Source: Protonemura montana
Lineage: Eukaryota > Arthropoda > Insecta > Plecoptera > Nemouridae
Length of the DNA stretch: 64,000 nucleotides
Reading direction: 5' to 3'
NCBI GenBank assembly: GCA_947568835.1
Contig: OX387603.1
Coordinates: forward strand, 2,501 to 66,500
Shown here: in pieces, positions 46,201-55,650 of the stretch
Position numbering within the stretch: position 1 is the first letter of the stretch
Layout of the letters: the number at the start of each line of letters is the position of its first letter
Notes under the pieces: model-generated
What the model saw: only the letters and a program-made list of their open reading frames with translations
What the model was told of the DNA's origin: nothing
Databases searched by the model: none
Program-made: the position numbers and the translations under genes

Positions 46201-47941
46201 TTTACACGTTCAAAGTTCACATAGGGAGAAGTGAACGCGTTCACTGAAAAGTTCACAAAAAAGTTAACGCGTTCATTTAAAAAGTTCAGTACCCAACACT
46301 GGTTATGTACTAAACTGTTGCTTCTGCTTTCAGATGATTTATCACCTCGAAATCTGGCTCTTTCTGCTTCTGCTGATAGTAGCTCCCTGAAACGGCGTGC
46401 AATAGGTTAGCACTCCTGCGGAGTATTTTATCATTTAAATTGCAACCTTGATTTTGTGGCAAAGGCTTGTTATTGTGCACTCTGGATACAGACAAGTTTT
46501 CCGCTGAACACATTAGAGCTATTGCTGATGCCCGTTATTAATCAAAACGTCTTTCCAAATGTGGATGCTGTTGTGTCGACTTATTATGTTATGTTTCAAG
46601 TATATATTTTAGGCCAGAATTATGATGTATTTATTTGTTATCATTCTAGACACACCCAGTATTGCTCAGCCTGCATCAAAACATAGGAAGAGTGTCCATG
46701 TAGATCAGTCATCTTCTGATAGAGGTGAATTGTTCATGCTTTACTAAGCTATTACCTATTGTATTTTAAATGTAATTGTGGAATATTAACATAATTGCTT
46801 TCAGAATGGCAACGTTCAGTGGACCGAAAACTATACTTGCTAAGAGCGACTTGAAAGAAATGTACGACACACTTGCTACCATTTTGAAAAAACTCATGTC
46901 GGGTGCCGGTACAGGAGAGGTAGAGGACGAATACTCCAACTATTTCTCAGCTGTTTTCCCCCTGAGAACCCTGTCGGAACTCGAGAGCCTAGAGGCAAAG
47001 CTAGGAAATGAGTCGGGCTTAAGAAAAGCTTTGGTAAGTGCAATTGTGCAAAAGTGAAATAGCATTAATTTAGTAATGTAGCCTCTTTGATAATGTTTAC
47101 TTATGCCCTACTAGATCAAACACATGGCTGAAGTTGGTGGGGTGGACATCGGCTCCGCTGTGCGCCGATTGCTGGTGATGGTTTGCGCAAACGAAGTCGC
47201 CGTAAAGTTCACTTGGGATGGGGCGACAGGGAAGAAGAAATTTTCAAATCTGCTTCTAACGGCATCAATAATTGGTAAGTTTGTAGAACGAGTGCTTTTA
47301 AAACATTTTTGTGGTGATGTTGTATTTTGGACAGCAATAGTTTCAAAATCGACAGGGAAACTTTCTGGCGACCCTGGGTTTGAGCAAAAACACTAAAAAC
47401 TACACCCATTTCCAATGGAAAAAGGGGAAATAATTTCCAACATGTTTTGGAATTTTTAGAATTTTTTCACACCAAGAATTTGTTACAACTATGTGCCTTA
47501 TTTTTATGCATGAATGTTGATCAAAGTTCACATATCCATTAATTTATTTTTAAGCCAGGGCAACAAGCCGGTCCTTTTATTTTTCACCCGTCTCTTTTTG
47601 TGTATCTCATTTTTACCCCACTATTCCCTATGGCTTACTGACAATCTTGAGTATGCCTTTTGACATTCCAATCGAAATTCTCTAATCAAGGTTTTTGTGG
47701 AATTCCCTTTTTATTTCACATATTTTTGCACGGTACCCCAGTGACCAAAACCTCTACTTAAATTGAATTTGTTACAGCTGCTGTTAAAAAGATGCCAAAT
47801 CTACCTGATGCAACCAATGCAGCTATTGAAGCAAAAGCAAAAAACTGGATCCTGCACGCTGGTACAAGGATCAAGCAGTTTGCCAAAGCAAAAAAGAATC
47901 AAATAGCCGCGTCCAGCAGCGAGGATTCTGCAGTAGAGTAA
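43236..47941 (+). CDS. DUF4806-containing protein of the EnSpm element (spliced)
   Basis: Exons by GT-AG sites: 43236-43434, 43517-43726, four 72-bp exons (44143, 44295, 44447, 44599), 44751-44798, 44875-44940, 45027-45101, 45191-45256, 45343-45408, 46334-46405, 46650-46724, 46805-47033, 47115-47274, 47778-47941 (stop TAA). The N-terminal exons carry the usual start of this family (YVDGTELVPTSWL, FCWWPPK, DTYEEGRKAL). The last three form DUF4806: FPLRTLSELESLEAKLG, HMAEVGGVDIGSAVRRLL, KFTWDGATGKKKF. The middle exons are basic, Pro/Gly/Ser-rich and mutually related. Such proteins accompany EnSpm transposases in animals; their role is not established. All junctions keep frame except 46724/46805, where the frame is off by one base. 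The first exon is preceded by TTTCAG, so a 5' UTR exon probably exists. Confidence 0.75.
43758..43990. mobile_element. Small hAT-like MITE in an intron of the DUF4806 gene
   Basis: 233 bp bounded by CAGGGCATCGAACCGAA and, inverted, CAGGGCATCGAACCCGAA. The interior is made of degenerate GGTTCGGGTTCAGGTT repeats. The CAGGG start is typical of hAT elements. I find no clear 8-bp target duplication, so the family is uncertain. Confidence 0.6.
44123..44760 (+). repeat. 152-bp tandem duplication of exon plus intron
   Basis: ACATGTGATTTGCCCTACAG recurs at 44123, 44275, 44427, 44579 and 44731, exactly 152 bp apart. Each of the first four units contains a 72-bp exon (24 codons, DVDKPSNLKIGGGG ... KLGSK) between an AG acceptor and a GTAAAC donor. 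The fifth keeps the acceptor and first 15 bases of the exon, then differs. Units differ at only a few bases (for example GGGAACGG to GGGACCGG), so the duplication is recent. Confidence 0.9.
44875..45408 (+). repeat. Second family of duplicated small exons (four copies)
   Basis: Exons at 44875-44940, 45027-45101, 45191-45256 and 45343-45408 each begin with a split codon giving DGYSP and run on to H/R-rich sequence ending before GTAAGCC. Lengths are 66, 75, 66 and 66 bp, all multiples of three, with phase-1 junctions. They are more diverged than the 152-bp repeats, so this expansion is older. The introns are also similar to each other. Confidence 0.85.
45466..46301. mobile_element. hAT-like MITE in an intron of the DUF4806 gene
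   Basis: About 836 bp between two copies of GTTATGTACT (10 bp). The ends contain CAGTGTTGGG in inverted orientation, and both flanks are rich in AAAGTTCA and TGAACTTT palindromic motifs. No ORF of note. The duplication is longer than the 8 bp expected for hAT; chance identity of the outer bases may explain that. Confidence 0.7.
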
Positions 47942-49318
47942 TCAGTAATTAGGAAAATCTATCTTCAAAACTCTTTTGATACAACTTTCCCTGACAATTG
48001 CGAAATTTTTCTTTTAAAAAATGTTGAAAGATATTTAAAAACATTGTTGTTTCATCTCACTTCTGAAGAATCAGAAAAATGTTCAGTACACCGCTGTGCT
48101 CGTCTGGACGAGAGTTTAACTATTTTAGTCAGTATTCCAGTGGAATGACAACTAATTTATGTCAGTCATTAGTCAAGTGGATTAGCTACTAACAGTTTTT
48201 AGTCCATGTTCCACTCGGTTAAAATTAAAATGTAATTCGCGCTAGTCCAGTGGACAAACGTCGACAGTTTTTAGACGCATTTGAAATTAATAAAAGATGG
48301 TCAGTAATATTTTGGTGAATGCAAGCAAATTAAAATGAAATTGCCCACTAATTTCCAGGGTTCAGTGTGTACCTATTTCAATTTACGTTTCATTCACCAA
48401 AAAAAGTCAGCCCCGTCTTATAAATTGAAAGAGGGTCTACAAATAGTAAGACGTTTTTCCACTGGCCTAACGTTATTATTTTAATTGAGTGGAACAAGGA
48501 CTACAAATTATTAGTCGCTAATCCACTGGACTGTCGACTAACAGAAATGAGTTTTTCAAACCAAACCAAAGCAGCCGCACAGGGTTGCAAAATGTATTAG
48601 CCTTATTCCATTAGTGGCATCCCCGTGTAAATGAACATTTACCTTCTTGCTTTGCATCTAATTAGCTTTTGTAACAAGACCAAATATAAAGCTCAGGTTT
48701 TGTTTCTAGAATAACTTCAAAATTCGATATTAAAACTATCGAGTTCCAGAAACAAATTTAGTCTAGTAAATTTTCTTGATATTATCCTTGATATTAAAAT
48801 AGCTTTTTATGCATATAATTTTATTTTTAATTTGCCTGGTTCTTTCCAGCCCCTAGAACACATCATTAGCATACCATTAATGGTACCAAAATGTATACAA
48901 ATATGTAACAAAAAGTGGAGCGAATATTTAAGCAACATCACAATGATGTAATAATGCTATGTCTGCAAGCTTCTGAGGATATCGCTATTGCCACATTAAC
49001 TAATTTATATTGGATATATATAATTTGTGTTTCTTTATCATATGTTTGCCTACGAATTAATATGCAATGGTATGGAAAATCGAAAAAGTATTTTGTTTTC
49101 AATTCCTTTGTTCCTTTCCGATTCCCAAAACACATCCTGAGGATACCATTAATGGTATCAAAAAGCATATGAATGTGTAAAGAATTCTGAGACAAATGAT
49201 CTTTGTGACAACATCACAATGGTATAATAATGTGACGTGGGCAAGTTCCTGAGGATGTCATTAAAAACATTAAATGGTATCACTGTCCAATCGTGACAAC
49301 ATCACTGTGTTGTGTGGG
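47942..49318. other. 3' non-coding end of the EnSpm element
   Basis: No gene. It holds a fold-back region (listed below), paired near-repeats around ACCATTAATGGTA at 48870 and 49146, and three copies of CAACATCAC at 48933, 49209 and 49297, the last inside the terminal repeat. Such subterminal repeats are where CACTA-type transposases usually bind (family knowledge), so these are candidate binding sites. Confidence 0.6.
48165..48545. mobile_element. Fold-back (long inverted repeat) element
   Basis: The left arm (AGTGGATTAGCTACTAACAG ... TGTTCCACTC) and the right arm (reverse complement AGTGGATTAGCGACTAATAA ... TGTTCCACTC) pair over more than 60 bp with gaps and mismatches. TAGTCCAGTGGA motifs recur inside. 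It is probably a fold-back MITE. The outer ends and a target duplication could not be fixed. Confidence 0.5.
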
Positions 49319-49941
49319 TAACAGAGTTTGATTTGGTTTGATCGCGGCTCAGTTTTTACAGATTCACTTTATGATAATATTCTAGCATAACATGTTTCCA
49401 GGGTTCAAACCAGCGCCTACTCACAACACGCATCGAGTTGTTTGCTTTGTTATTGCTTGAATAAATCTGAAACCCTTTCAAATCACTGCATGCCTTGACT
49501 TGCAAAGCTCTTTACTAGCGTCAAGTACTTGCTTCTACCATAAAGAAAGACTTAGGTTAGGTTTCAAGGTATCTGGTTAAAAGGTATCTGGTATAAAGGT
49601 ATCTGGTATAAAGGTATCTGGTATAAATGTATCTGGTATAAAGGTACCTGGTATAAAGGTATCTGGTATAAAGGTACCTGGTATAAAGGTATCTGGTATA
49701 AAGGTATCTGGTATAAAGGTATCTGTCATAAAGGTATTTGGTATAAAGGTATCTGGTATAAAGTTATCTGTTATATCGGCACTGGGGTTTGACAGAAAGC
49801 TTAGAGCATGACGGATGGTGGCGGCGCTAGTTGTAGCAAACCGCTGTACGTGCCGCGGAGTTGGAAAAATCCGTAGTGCATGTGACTTTCGTAAACGCGC
49901 TAGTAGCTTAGAGAAAAGAATACGGGTTAGGTAGAGCCTTA

Positions 49942-50739
49942 AGGCCCGTTCACAATTGCAGTAGCAGTAGCAGTAGCAGTAAACGTGAAAGTTTGGCTTA
50001 TGGGCATGCGTATCACCGTTCACATCACCATGCTGTAAACGCAACGACGCAAACGCTAACGTAAAGTTTGCAAACTTCTAACTTTACGGTTACGTCCTGC
50101 GTCGACCGTAAGAATGAACCAATTAGATGTTAGTGTTGGCGCGCGAAAACATTCACCAGCTGACATATCCAACTAACAACATAACCTAGACATCACAATT
50201 TGCGCCAATTTTGTTGTTGTTAGCTTTGTGGTTCGCTTTGTTTGCTTTGTAATTGTTCTTCCGAATTAGGTGCTATGGAAAATTTTGATGAAAATTTGAT
50301 TAATTTATACATAAGTTGCCCAGCGCTATATGATCTCATGGAGAAGATTATTAAAATCCCCTTGCTCATGCCGACGTTGGTTGATTGGACGAACCCACCA
50401 CCTTCGAGGCCTTTGTTGTCTCCGTTTTTTTAATAAATATGTACAGGCAAGCGTAACTGTTACACAGCATTGAAATGCGGCAACCGTTTGATTTTTATCC
50501 ATTACTAGTATCAATATTTATCTCTGCGGTTATTACTTCGAAACTTGTGCGTGCTGTTGGAAACCAAACTATCAGCTGTCACCCGCATCCAAAATGGCAG
50601 CCACTGACTTTCTATTGGCTCATTTTCTCGTTTTCTATTGGCTGGTGGCTTACTGCTACTGTTGTTGTGAATGCCTCAATTCGAATTCTGCGTCTGCGTT
50701 ACTGCTACTGCTACTGCTACTGCAATTGTGAACGGGCCT
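49942..50739. mobile_element. PIF/Harbinger-like MITE, 798 bp
   Basis: Terminal inverted repeats AGGCCCGTTCACAATTGCAG, continuing GTAGCAGTAGCAGTA on both sides, flanked by TTA on each side. Copy 2 of F (GAGCTTTACAG) shows the empty site with a single TTA. A 3-bp TWA duplication is the hallmark of PIF/Harbinger. Inside, the plus strand at 50275 encodes MENFDENLINLYISCPALYD, which resembles the start of a MADF/Myb-SANT-like domain such as the second Harbinger protein carries. This would be a remnant of an autonomous parent. Confidence 0.8.
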
Positions 50740-51040
50740 TTACAGTCTGTGTTAAAGTTTCTGCCAACTTTTTGGACCTTCTTAGGAACCACACCATGAT
50801 CGCAGCAGTCGTTTGGGGTGCCAGCAGCTAGCGATTGCGGGATTTTAGTGGCACTGCCTAGGAACTACATGAACACCTTACCGACTCGGCTCAGGCTGTC
50901 AGAAAATGCGGAATTTGTGAGCCTGTCGGCGGGATCGCGATTGACAGGTAGCGAAAAGGGTGTGTTATTTTTAGAAGCGGGTAGCAACCATTCTGTTAAC
51001 CAGTTCCACAAAACCACATGCGTGAGATGATACCAAATGT

Positions 51041-54000
51041 ATTTGTATTGTTGTTTATTGTCATCAAAACCATTACATTAGATGGGAAATGCTGGTGTAC
51101 AGACATAGTGCATCAGCACATGATAAAATATGATATAAATGATAATGCATATGATATAATATTCTAATCTAACTTATGATCTTTGTTTACACAGCTTATA
51201 TTACACTACTGAAATACTAATGAACTTATTGAAGCTTGTCATATTAAAAAGTAGTGTTAAAAAATTCATCCAGTGTATAAAAACAATGTTTGGATAAGAA
51301 AATTTTTACCTCATGTTTAAAGATATTTCTTGACGCTCTTCTACCGTCGTTTGATACCCTGATACTAATTGGTAAATGGTTGCATATTTTGACTCCCATA
51401 TTCATAGGGTCATAATCGGTAAGTCTTGGATGTAGAGGTGTCGGATGATATTTCAATCTTTGTCTAGTATTAAAATTATGTACAGTGTCATTAGATATAA
51501 AAAGCGACTGATTGTCAAATACAACCATTACAATATCTAGGATATACAATTCTGACAGCGTTAAAACGTTGAGCTTTTCAAAAAGTAATCTACAAGATTC
51601 TCTATATGATGCTCTAGTAAGAATTCTTATTATTCTTTTTTGGTACAAAAACACCTTTTTTACATTTACTGCATTCCCCCAGAATCTCAAACCATATTGT
51701 AACCTGCTTTGCACTTGAGCGAAATACACTAGAAGTGCTGTTTTATGACTACAATGTTTGACTAGTTGATAAAATTTATAGCACTCGGCGCTTAGTTGCT
51801 TGCATAAGTTGGTAATATGATTCCCCCACTTGAGTCGATGGTCCACTGAGATACCTAGGAACTTGGTGCATTCTACAAATGATAGAGGTGCATCATTAAC
51901 AATAATCGGCTCCTCCTTACAATTACCTTGGGCTTTATAACGAATAAGATATGTTTTCTCGCAGTTTAATTTAAGCTTGTTGGCAGTGAACCATGCATCA
52001 AGTTCTACAACTACATTTCTTATATTATTTCTGAATTCTATATCAGTATTACCTCTAACTACTAAGCTAGTATCATCGGCGTATTGCACGATTTTTACAC
52101 CGTCAGGAATATTGGCCGGCAAGTCATTTACATAAATACAAAATAAAATTGGTGATAGGATAGCACCCTGTGGGAGTCCGTTATTAGAACTAGCCCATGA
52201 TGAACTAGCAACATGGCTCATACTACTATTATAGTTATTTAGAATATCTACCCTATGTTTCCTTAATGAGAGGTAGGAGGAAATCCAATGTAAAGCCTCA
52301 TTGTGTATACCATAGTACTCTAATTTCATAATTAAGAGTTTGCTGTCAATAGTGTCAAAGGCCTTAGATAAATCACATAGGATTGTAGCGGTAATCTCAT
52401 TGTTATTTAAGCCATCATTAACAGAGTTCAATAGGTCATGCGTGGCTGATGTCGTGGAATGGTTTTCTCTGAATCCATGCTGTCCCTCATATAATATTGA
52501 ATTTTTTTTGAGAAAGTACATTAATCTCCTCAAAAATGTCTTCTCCAATATTTTTGAAAATGTGGGGAGTAAGGCCAATGGTCTATAATTTGACATGTTG
52601 TTTTTCTTTCCCTTTTTAAACAAAGGTTTAATTATGGCGTATTTAAGTTTATCAGGAAACACCCCTTCACTGAACGACATATTACAAATGTCGGCAATGG
52701 GTAACGCTATAAATCGAGAGCTGTGCTTTAGAATATCTATCGGCACCTCATCCCAGCCTGAACTTTTCTTAGATTTTAGTTTGCTTATTACTTCAATAAT
52801 CTCCGCTGGTGTTGTGCTTTCCAGTGTCATACTGTTACCAACAGTAACCTTCGTACACATATTAGATAATTTATTGTGGCACTCAGTTGAAGTATCAATA
52901 TTATAGTCTATTATTGAATGTGCTATTGAATTATAGTAAGTATTGAAAGCTTCAGCAACCTCGGTATGGTTAGTGATCTCCTTGTTGTTTATAGATAACT
53001 TGATATCTCTATCCGCATTTCTAGTACTTCCTTCGCCCCTGGTCGTATTAATTACCTTCCAAGTTGCCTTTATTTTGTTGTCAGCATTAACAATGAAGTT
53101 ATCATTGAACTCTCTTTTAGCGTTAGCAATATCTTTAGCTAGTTTTTTTTTGTACATCTTGAATTTAATCTTAAATTCATGTGAGCTATTAATTTTGCTT
53201 TCACTATAAAGTCTACGTTTAACCCGGGTCATTTCTTTCAGTTGCTCCGTTATCCACGCAGGTCTAGATCTATTTTGAATAGTGATTGACTTCTTGGGGA
53301 AATGTTTATCGAAGTACATTAGGAATGTTTTTAAGAAACTATCAAACTTTTGGTTCGTTGACTGAGATTGCAATACTTCAAGCCAACTTTCAATACTGAT
53401 GTCGTGAATAAATTCTATAATATTCGCGTCTTTGAAAACTCTGCGAGTAACATGTTTAACGGGTTTCGGTACTGCAACACAATTATCCATTACGTAAGGT
53501 ACTGTTACCATCTGTCCAAAATGATCAGATAGTCCAGTGACTACATTAATAGGCTTAGTGCAGAGCTTAAAATTAGTTAGTACATTGTCAATAATTGTTG
53601 ACGAATTAGTTGTGCATCTTGTAAAATCGTCTATATTGCTCTTGAAGTTATACATATTCATTAAATTGATGAGTTCAATTTTTTTATTAGATTCTGTATT
53701 GAAGTCAACATTGAAGTCGCCGATAATACATACATTACTATTGGGAGTGTGATCACTAATATTTCTGAATAACACTTCTAGTTTTGACATGAACTTGCCA
53801 AGCAATGTGTCTTGAGGTGTTCTGTAAATAGTAACAATTATTACTGGAGTGCGTGTAAGTAGTTGGATCGCACACACTTCAAAACATTTCACCACTGATA
53901 GCTTGGCAATGTCAGGTCTAGATTTATACTGTATGTTTTTGGACATTCTAGTGTAAATGGCTACACCCCCACCCTTAGCCTCATTCCTTGTAAAGTATGT

Positions 54001-54235
54001 GGCCAGAGCAAAGTCATTAATAACAATAGAGTCAAATTGATTCAAAGACAGCCAATGCTCAGATATACATATAATGTCTATCTGCCTTTCCATCATGTCA
54101 ATGCATAACTCAAGCTCTTCTATCTTATTGGCTAAGCTACAAATATTTTGATGCAAAATTACAACCGAATTCTTAGAGTTCTTAGAGTACCTTCTTTCTT
54201 GTTGACACCTTGATGCGGATAGGTTTACGAGCCTG
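51041..54235 (-). mobile_element. 5'-truncated LINE (CR1/Jockey type)
   Basis: Bounds come from the empty copies of F, which read ACCAAATGTTTACATGG; only GT is shared by both edges, so there is almost no target duplication. The element reads on the minus strand. Its 3' end lacks a long poly-A and finishes with CAATAAACAACAATAC. At the 5' end the reading frame is still open at the insertion edge, showing truncation before the normal start. Confidence 0.88.
51244..54234 (-). CDS. LINE ORF2: endonuclease and reverse transcriptase (5'-truncated)
   Basis: About 996 codons without a stop. The frame runs in from the truncated edge, so no natural start is present. Counting from the leucine codon at 54156, residues 1-222 are an AP-type endonuclease (CISEHWL, GGGVAIYTR, VTIYRTP, GDFN, SDHF). 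Residues of about 455-720 are a reverse transcriptase (KKSSGWDEVP, SNYRPLALLP, HGFRENHST, CDLSKAFDTID, GLPQGAILSPILF, QYADD). The C-terminal 200 residues are the usual poorly conserved tail. The protein nicks target DNA and reverse-transcribes its own RNA. All key motifs are intact, so the insertion is probably young, but without promoter and ORF1 this copy is likely dead. The exact clade (CR1, L2 or Jockey) is not decided. Confidence 0.88.
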   Translation of the reverse strand, partial: RLVNLSASRCQQERRYSKNSKNSVVILHQNICSLANKIEELELCIDMMERQIDIICISEHWLSLNQFDSIVINDFALATYFTRNEAKGGGVAIYTRMSKNIQYKSRPDIAKLSVVKCFEVCAIQLLTRTPVIIVTIYRTPQDTLLGKFMSKLEVLFRNISDHTPNSNVCIIGDFNVDFNTESNKKIELINLMNMYNFKSNIDDFTRCTTNSSTIIDNVLTNFKLCTKPINVVTGLSDHFGQMVTVPYVMDNCVAVPKPVKHVTRRVFKDANIIEFIHDISIESWLEVLQSQSTNQKFDSFLKTFLMYFDKHFPKKSITIQNRSRPAWITEQLKEMTRVKRRLYSESKINSSHEFKIKFKMYKKKLAKDIANAKREFNDNFIVNADNKIKATWKVINTTRGEGSTRNADRDIKLSINNKEITNHTEVAEAFNTYYNSIAHSIIDYNIDTSTECHNKLSNMCTKVTVGNSMTLESTTPAEIIEVISKLKSKKSSGWDEVPIDILKHSSRFIALPIADICNMSFSEGVFPDKLKYAIIKPLFKKGKKNNMSNYRPLALLPTFSKILEKTFLRRLMYFLKKNSILYEGQHGFRENHSTTSATHDLLNSVNDGLNNNEITATILCDLSKAFDTIDSKLLIMKLEYYGIHNEALHWISSYLSLRKHRVDILNNYNSSMSHVASSSWASSNNGLPQGAILSPILFCIYVNDLPANIPDGVKIVQYADDTSLVVRGNTDIEFRNNIRNVVVELDAWFTANKLKLNCEKTYLIRYKAQGNCKEEPIIVNDAPLSFVECTKFLGISVDHRLKWGNHITNLCKQLSAECYKFYQLVKHCSHKTALLVYFAQVQSRLQYGLRFWGNAVNVKKVFLYQKRIIRILTRASYRESCRLLFEKLNVLTLSELYILDIVMVVFDNQSLFISNDTVHNFNTRQRLKYHPTPLHPRLTDYDPMNMGVKICNHLPISIRVSNDGRRASRNIFKHEVKIFLSKHCFYTLDEFFNTTF

Positions 54236-55165
54236 GTTTACATGGAGTCTGTGAATTGAAACAAGGAAATCCATTTCATCCTTGTCGATGGTTACTTTTA
54301 ATCTTAAGAGAAATTAACCATCAGGCTCATTTAGGTTCTTTACTTGTATGCTATAAAATTGGAATTTAATCTTTGAATGCGGGATTTTCTTTCTGCAACT
54401 AATTGTTTTAAAAAAAAATCGAAATCTGAAAAATGTTGGTAGGTTTCTGGATAACGTTTTATTTTTAAGTTTTATGCTTTAAAATATACAATCAACAGAA
54501 ATAATAGCGGTAATTAACGTTGTAAGTAAAAATGACGATCGACAGCCCGGTTAGTGGAAAAGAATATACCTAATGACATTCTAGGCCCAGATTTAGCGAT
54601 TTGACATAATTTCTCACCCAACAACTTCAATGTGACACGGTCATGTTCGTGAATGCATGGTATGAGAGACTTACAGCGAATTCAAGCGGCACAAAGTGGT
54701 TTTATAAAAAATATCCGCAGAGAACTATGTCTGTATTGGACTGCTAGATGGTATTACAATTTAGTTCAGTAGTAATCATTTTTTCTCCCCCCCCCCCCCC
54801 ACACTTTAGCAGCTGACTATATTTGGCGCATTTTCACATGGCAAATCGTGTAGGAGTGATAGATGTTGCAGAGTTTACCTTGTCATACTCGTGAAAACTT
54901 ACGCGATTTTTGTGGGTTCGTGAATGGCCGAAACTGACTTTGATCATGTCTACGCGGCAATGTTAAAGTAAGCATATAAAGAACAGGGGTTATTTTTCAA
55001 GAAAAAGGAAGAGACACTATCAGACAGAAAATTGAAGAAAAATGAAGATTTATCAAGCCTCAAGGTAAGCATTCCACTTTGTTTTCATTCACAATTACCT
55101 TCAATATGCACCATTCGCAATACACACCCGGCCAATGCTAAAAGGGTACTACATTACTACATTTT

Positions 55166-55650
55166 CGACATTCCTAGAGGTCGAAGGGATAAGAATAAAA
55201 CCACACTGCGCTGGGTTACCGTATTGCATGGGTGACTATCATACACATGACCAGTTCTGTTTGGGAGAGAGGTTGGAGGGATGAAAGTTAAGCAACACTG
55301 AGCTGGGTCAGGTATTGGATAGGTGACCATCTTACTCATGACCAATTCCGTTCGGGAGAGGTTGGAGTGATGAAAGTTAAGTAACATTGCGCTGGGTCAG
55401 GTATTGGAAGGGTGACCATCATACACATGATCAGTTTTATTCCGGAGAGGTTGGACGGATGAAAGTTAAGCAACACTGCGCAGGATCAGGTCTGGGATGG
55501 GTGACCATCGAACACATGATGACCAGTTCTGTTTGGGGGAGAGGTTGGAGGGATGAAAGTTAAGCAACACTGCGCTGGGTCAGGTATTGGATGGGTGTTC
55601 ATCATACACATGACCAGTTCTGTTCGGGAGAGACGTTGGAGGGATCGTCT
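55166..55650 (+). repeat. 5S rRNA-like satellite G, array 4 (truncated)
   Basis: Starts with the same head as arrays 1 and 3 and has about five units. It stops inside a unit (GACGTTGGAGGGATCG), where non-repeated sequence begins. This is the right edge of the module mosaic. Confidence 0.8.

Larger units (their letters stand above)
38999..49318 (+). mobile_element. EnSpm/CACTA-type DNA transposon, 10.3 kb
   Basis: Bounds are fixed by the empty copies of module F, which read CACAAA-TA-ACAGAG; here TA is duplicated on both sides. The ends form an inverted repeat of about 24 bp with three mismatches: CCCAGACAACACACTGATGT on the left, CCCACACAACACAGTGATGT (reverse complement) on the right. It encodes a transposase and, downstream on the same strand, a spliced DUF4806 protein, the gene pair known from animal EnSpm elements. 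Two smaller elements are nested in introns of the second gene. The terminal CCC and 2-bp TA duplication differ from the plant CACTA rule. Confidence 0.9.
49319..55165. repeat. Module F, copy 3, right part (with MITE and LINE insertions)
   Basis: Resumes with ACAGAGTTTGATTTGG exactly where copies 1 and 2 continue. It includes the 15-bp minisatellite at 49568-49775 (about 13 units). Apart from the Harbinger-like MITE and the LINE it follows copy 2 closely, including the C-tract near 54787. No host gene is seen. Confidence 0.78.
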
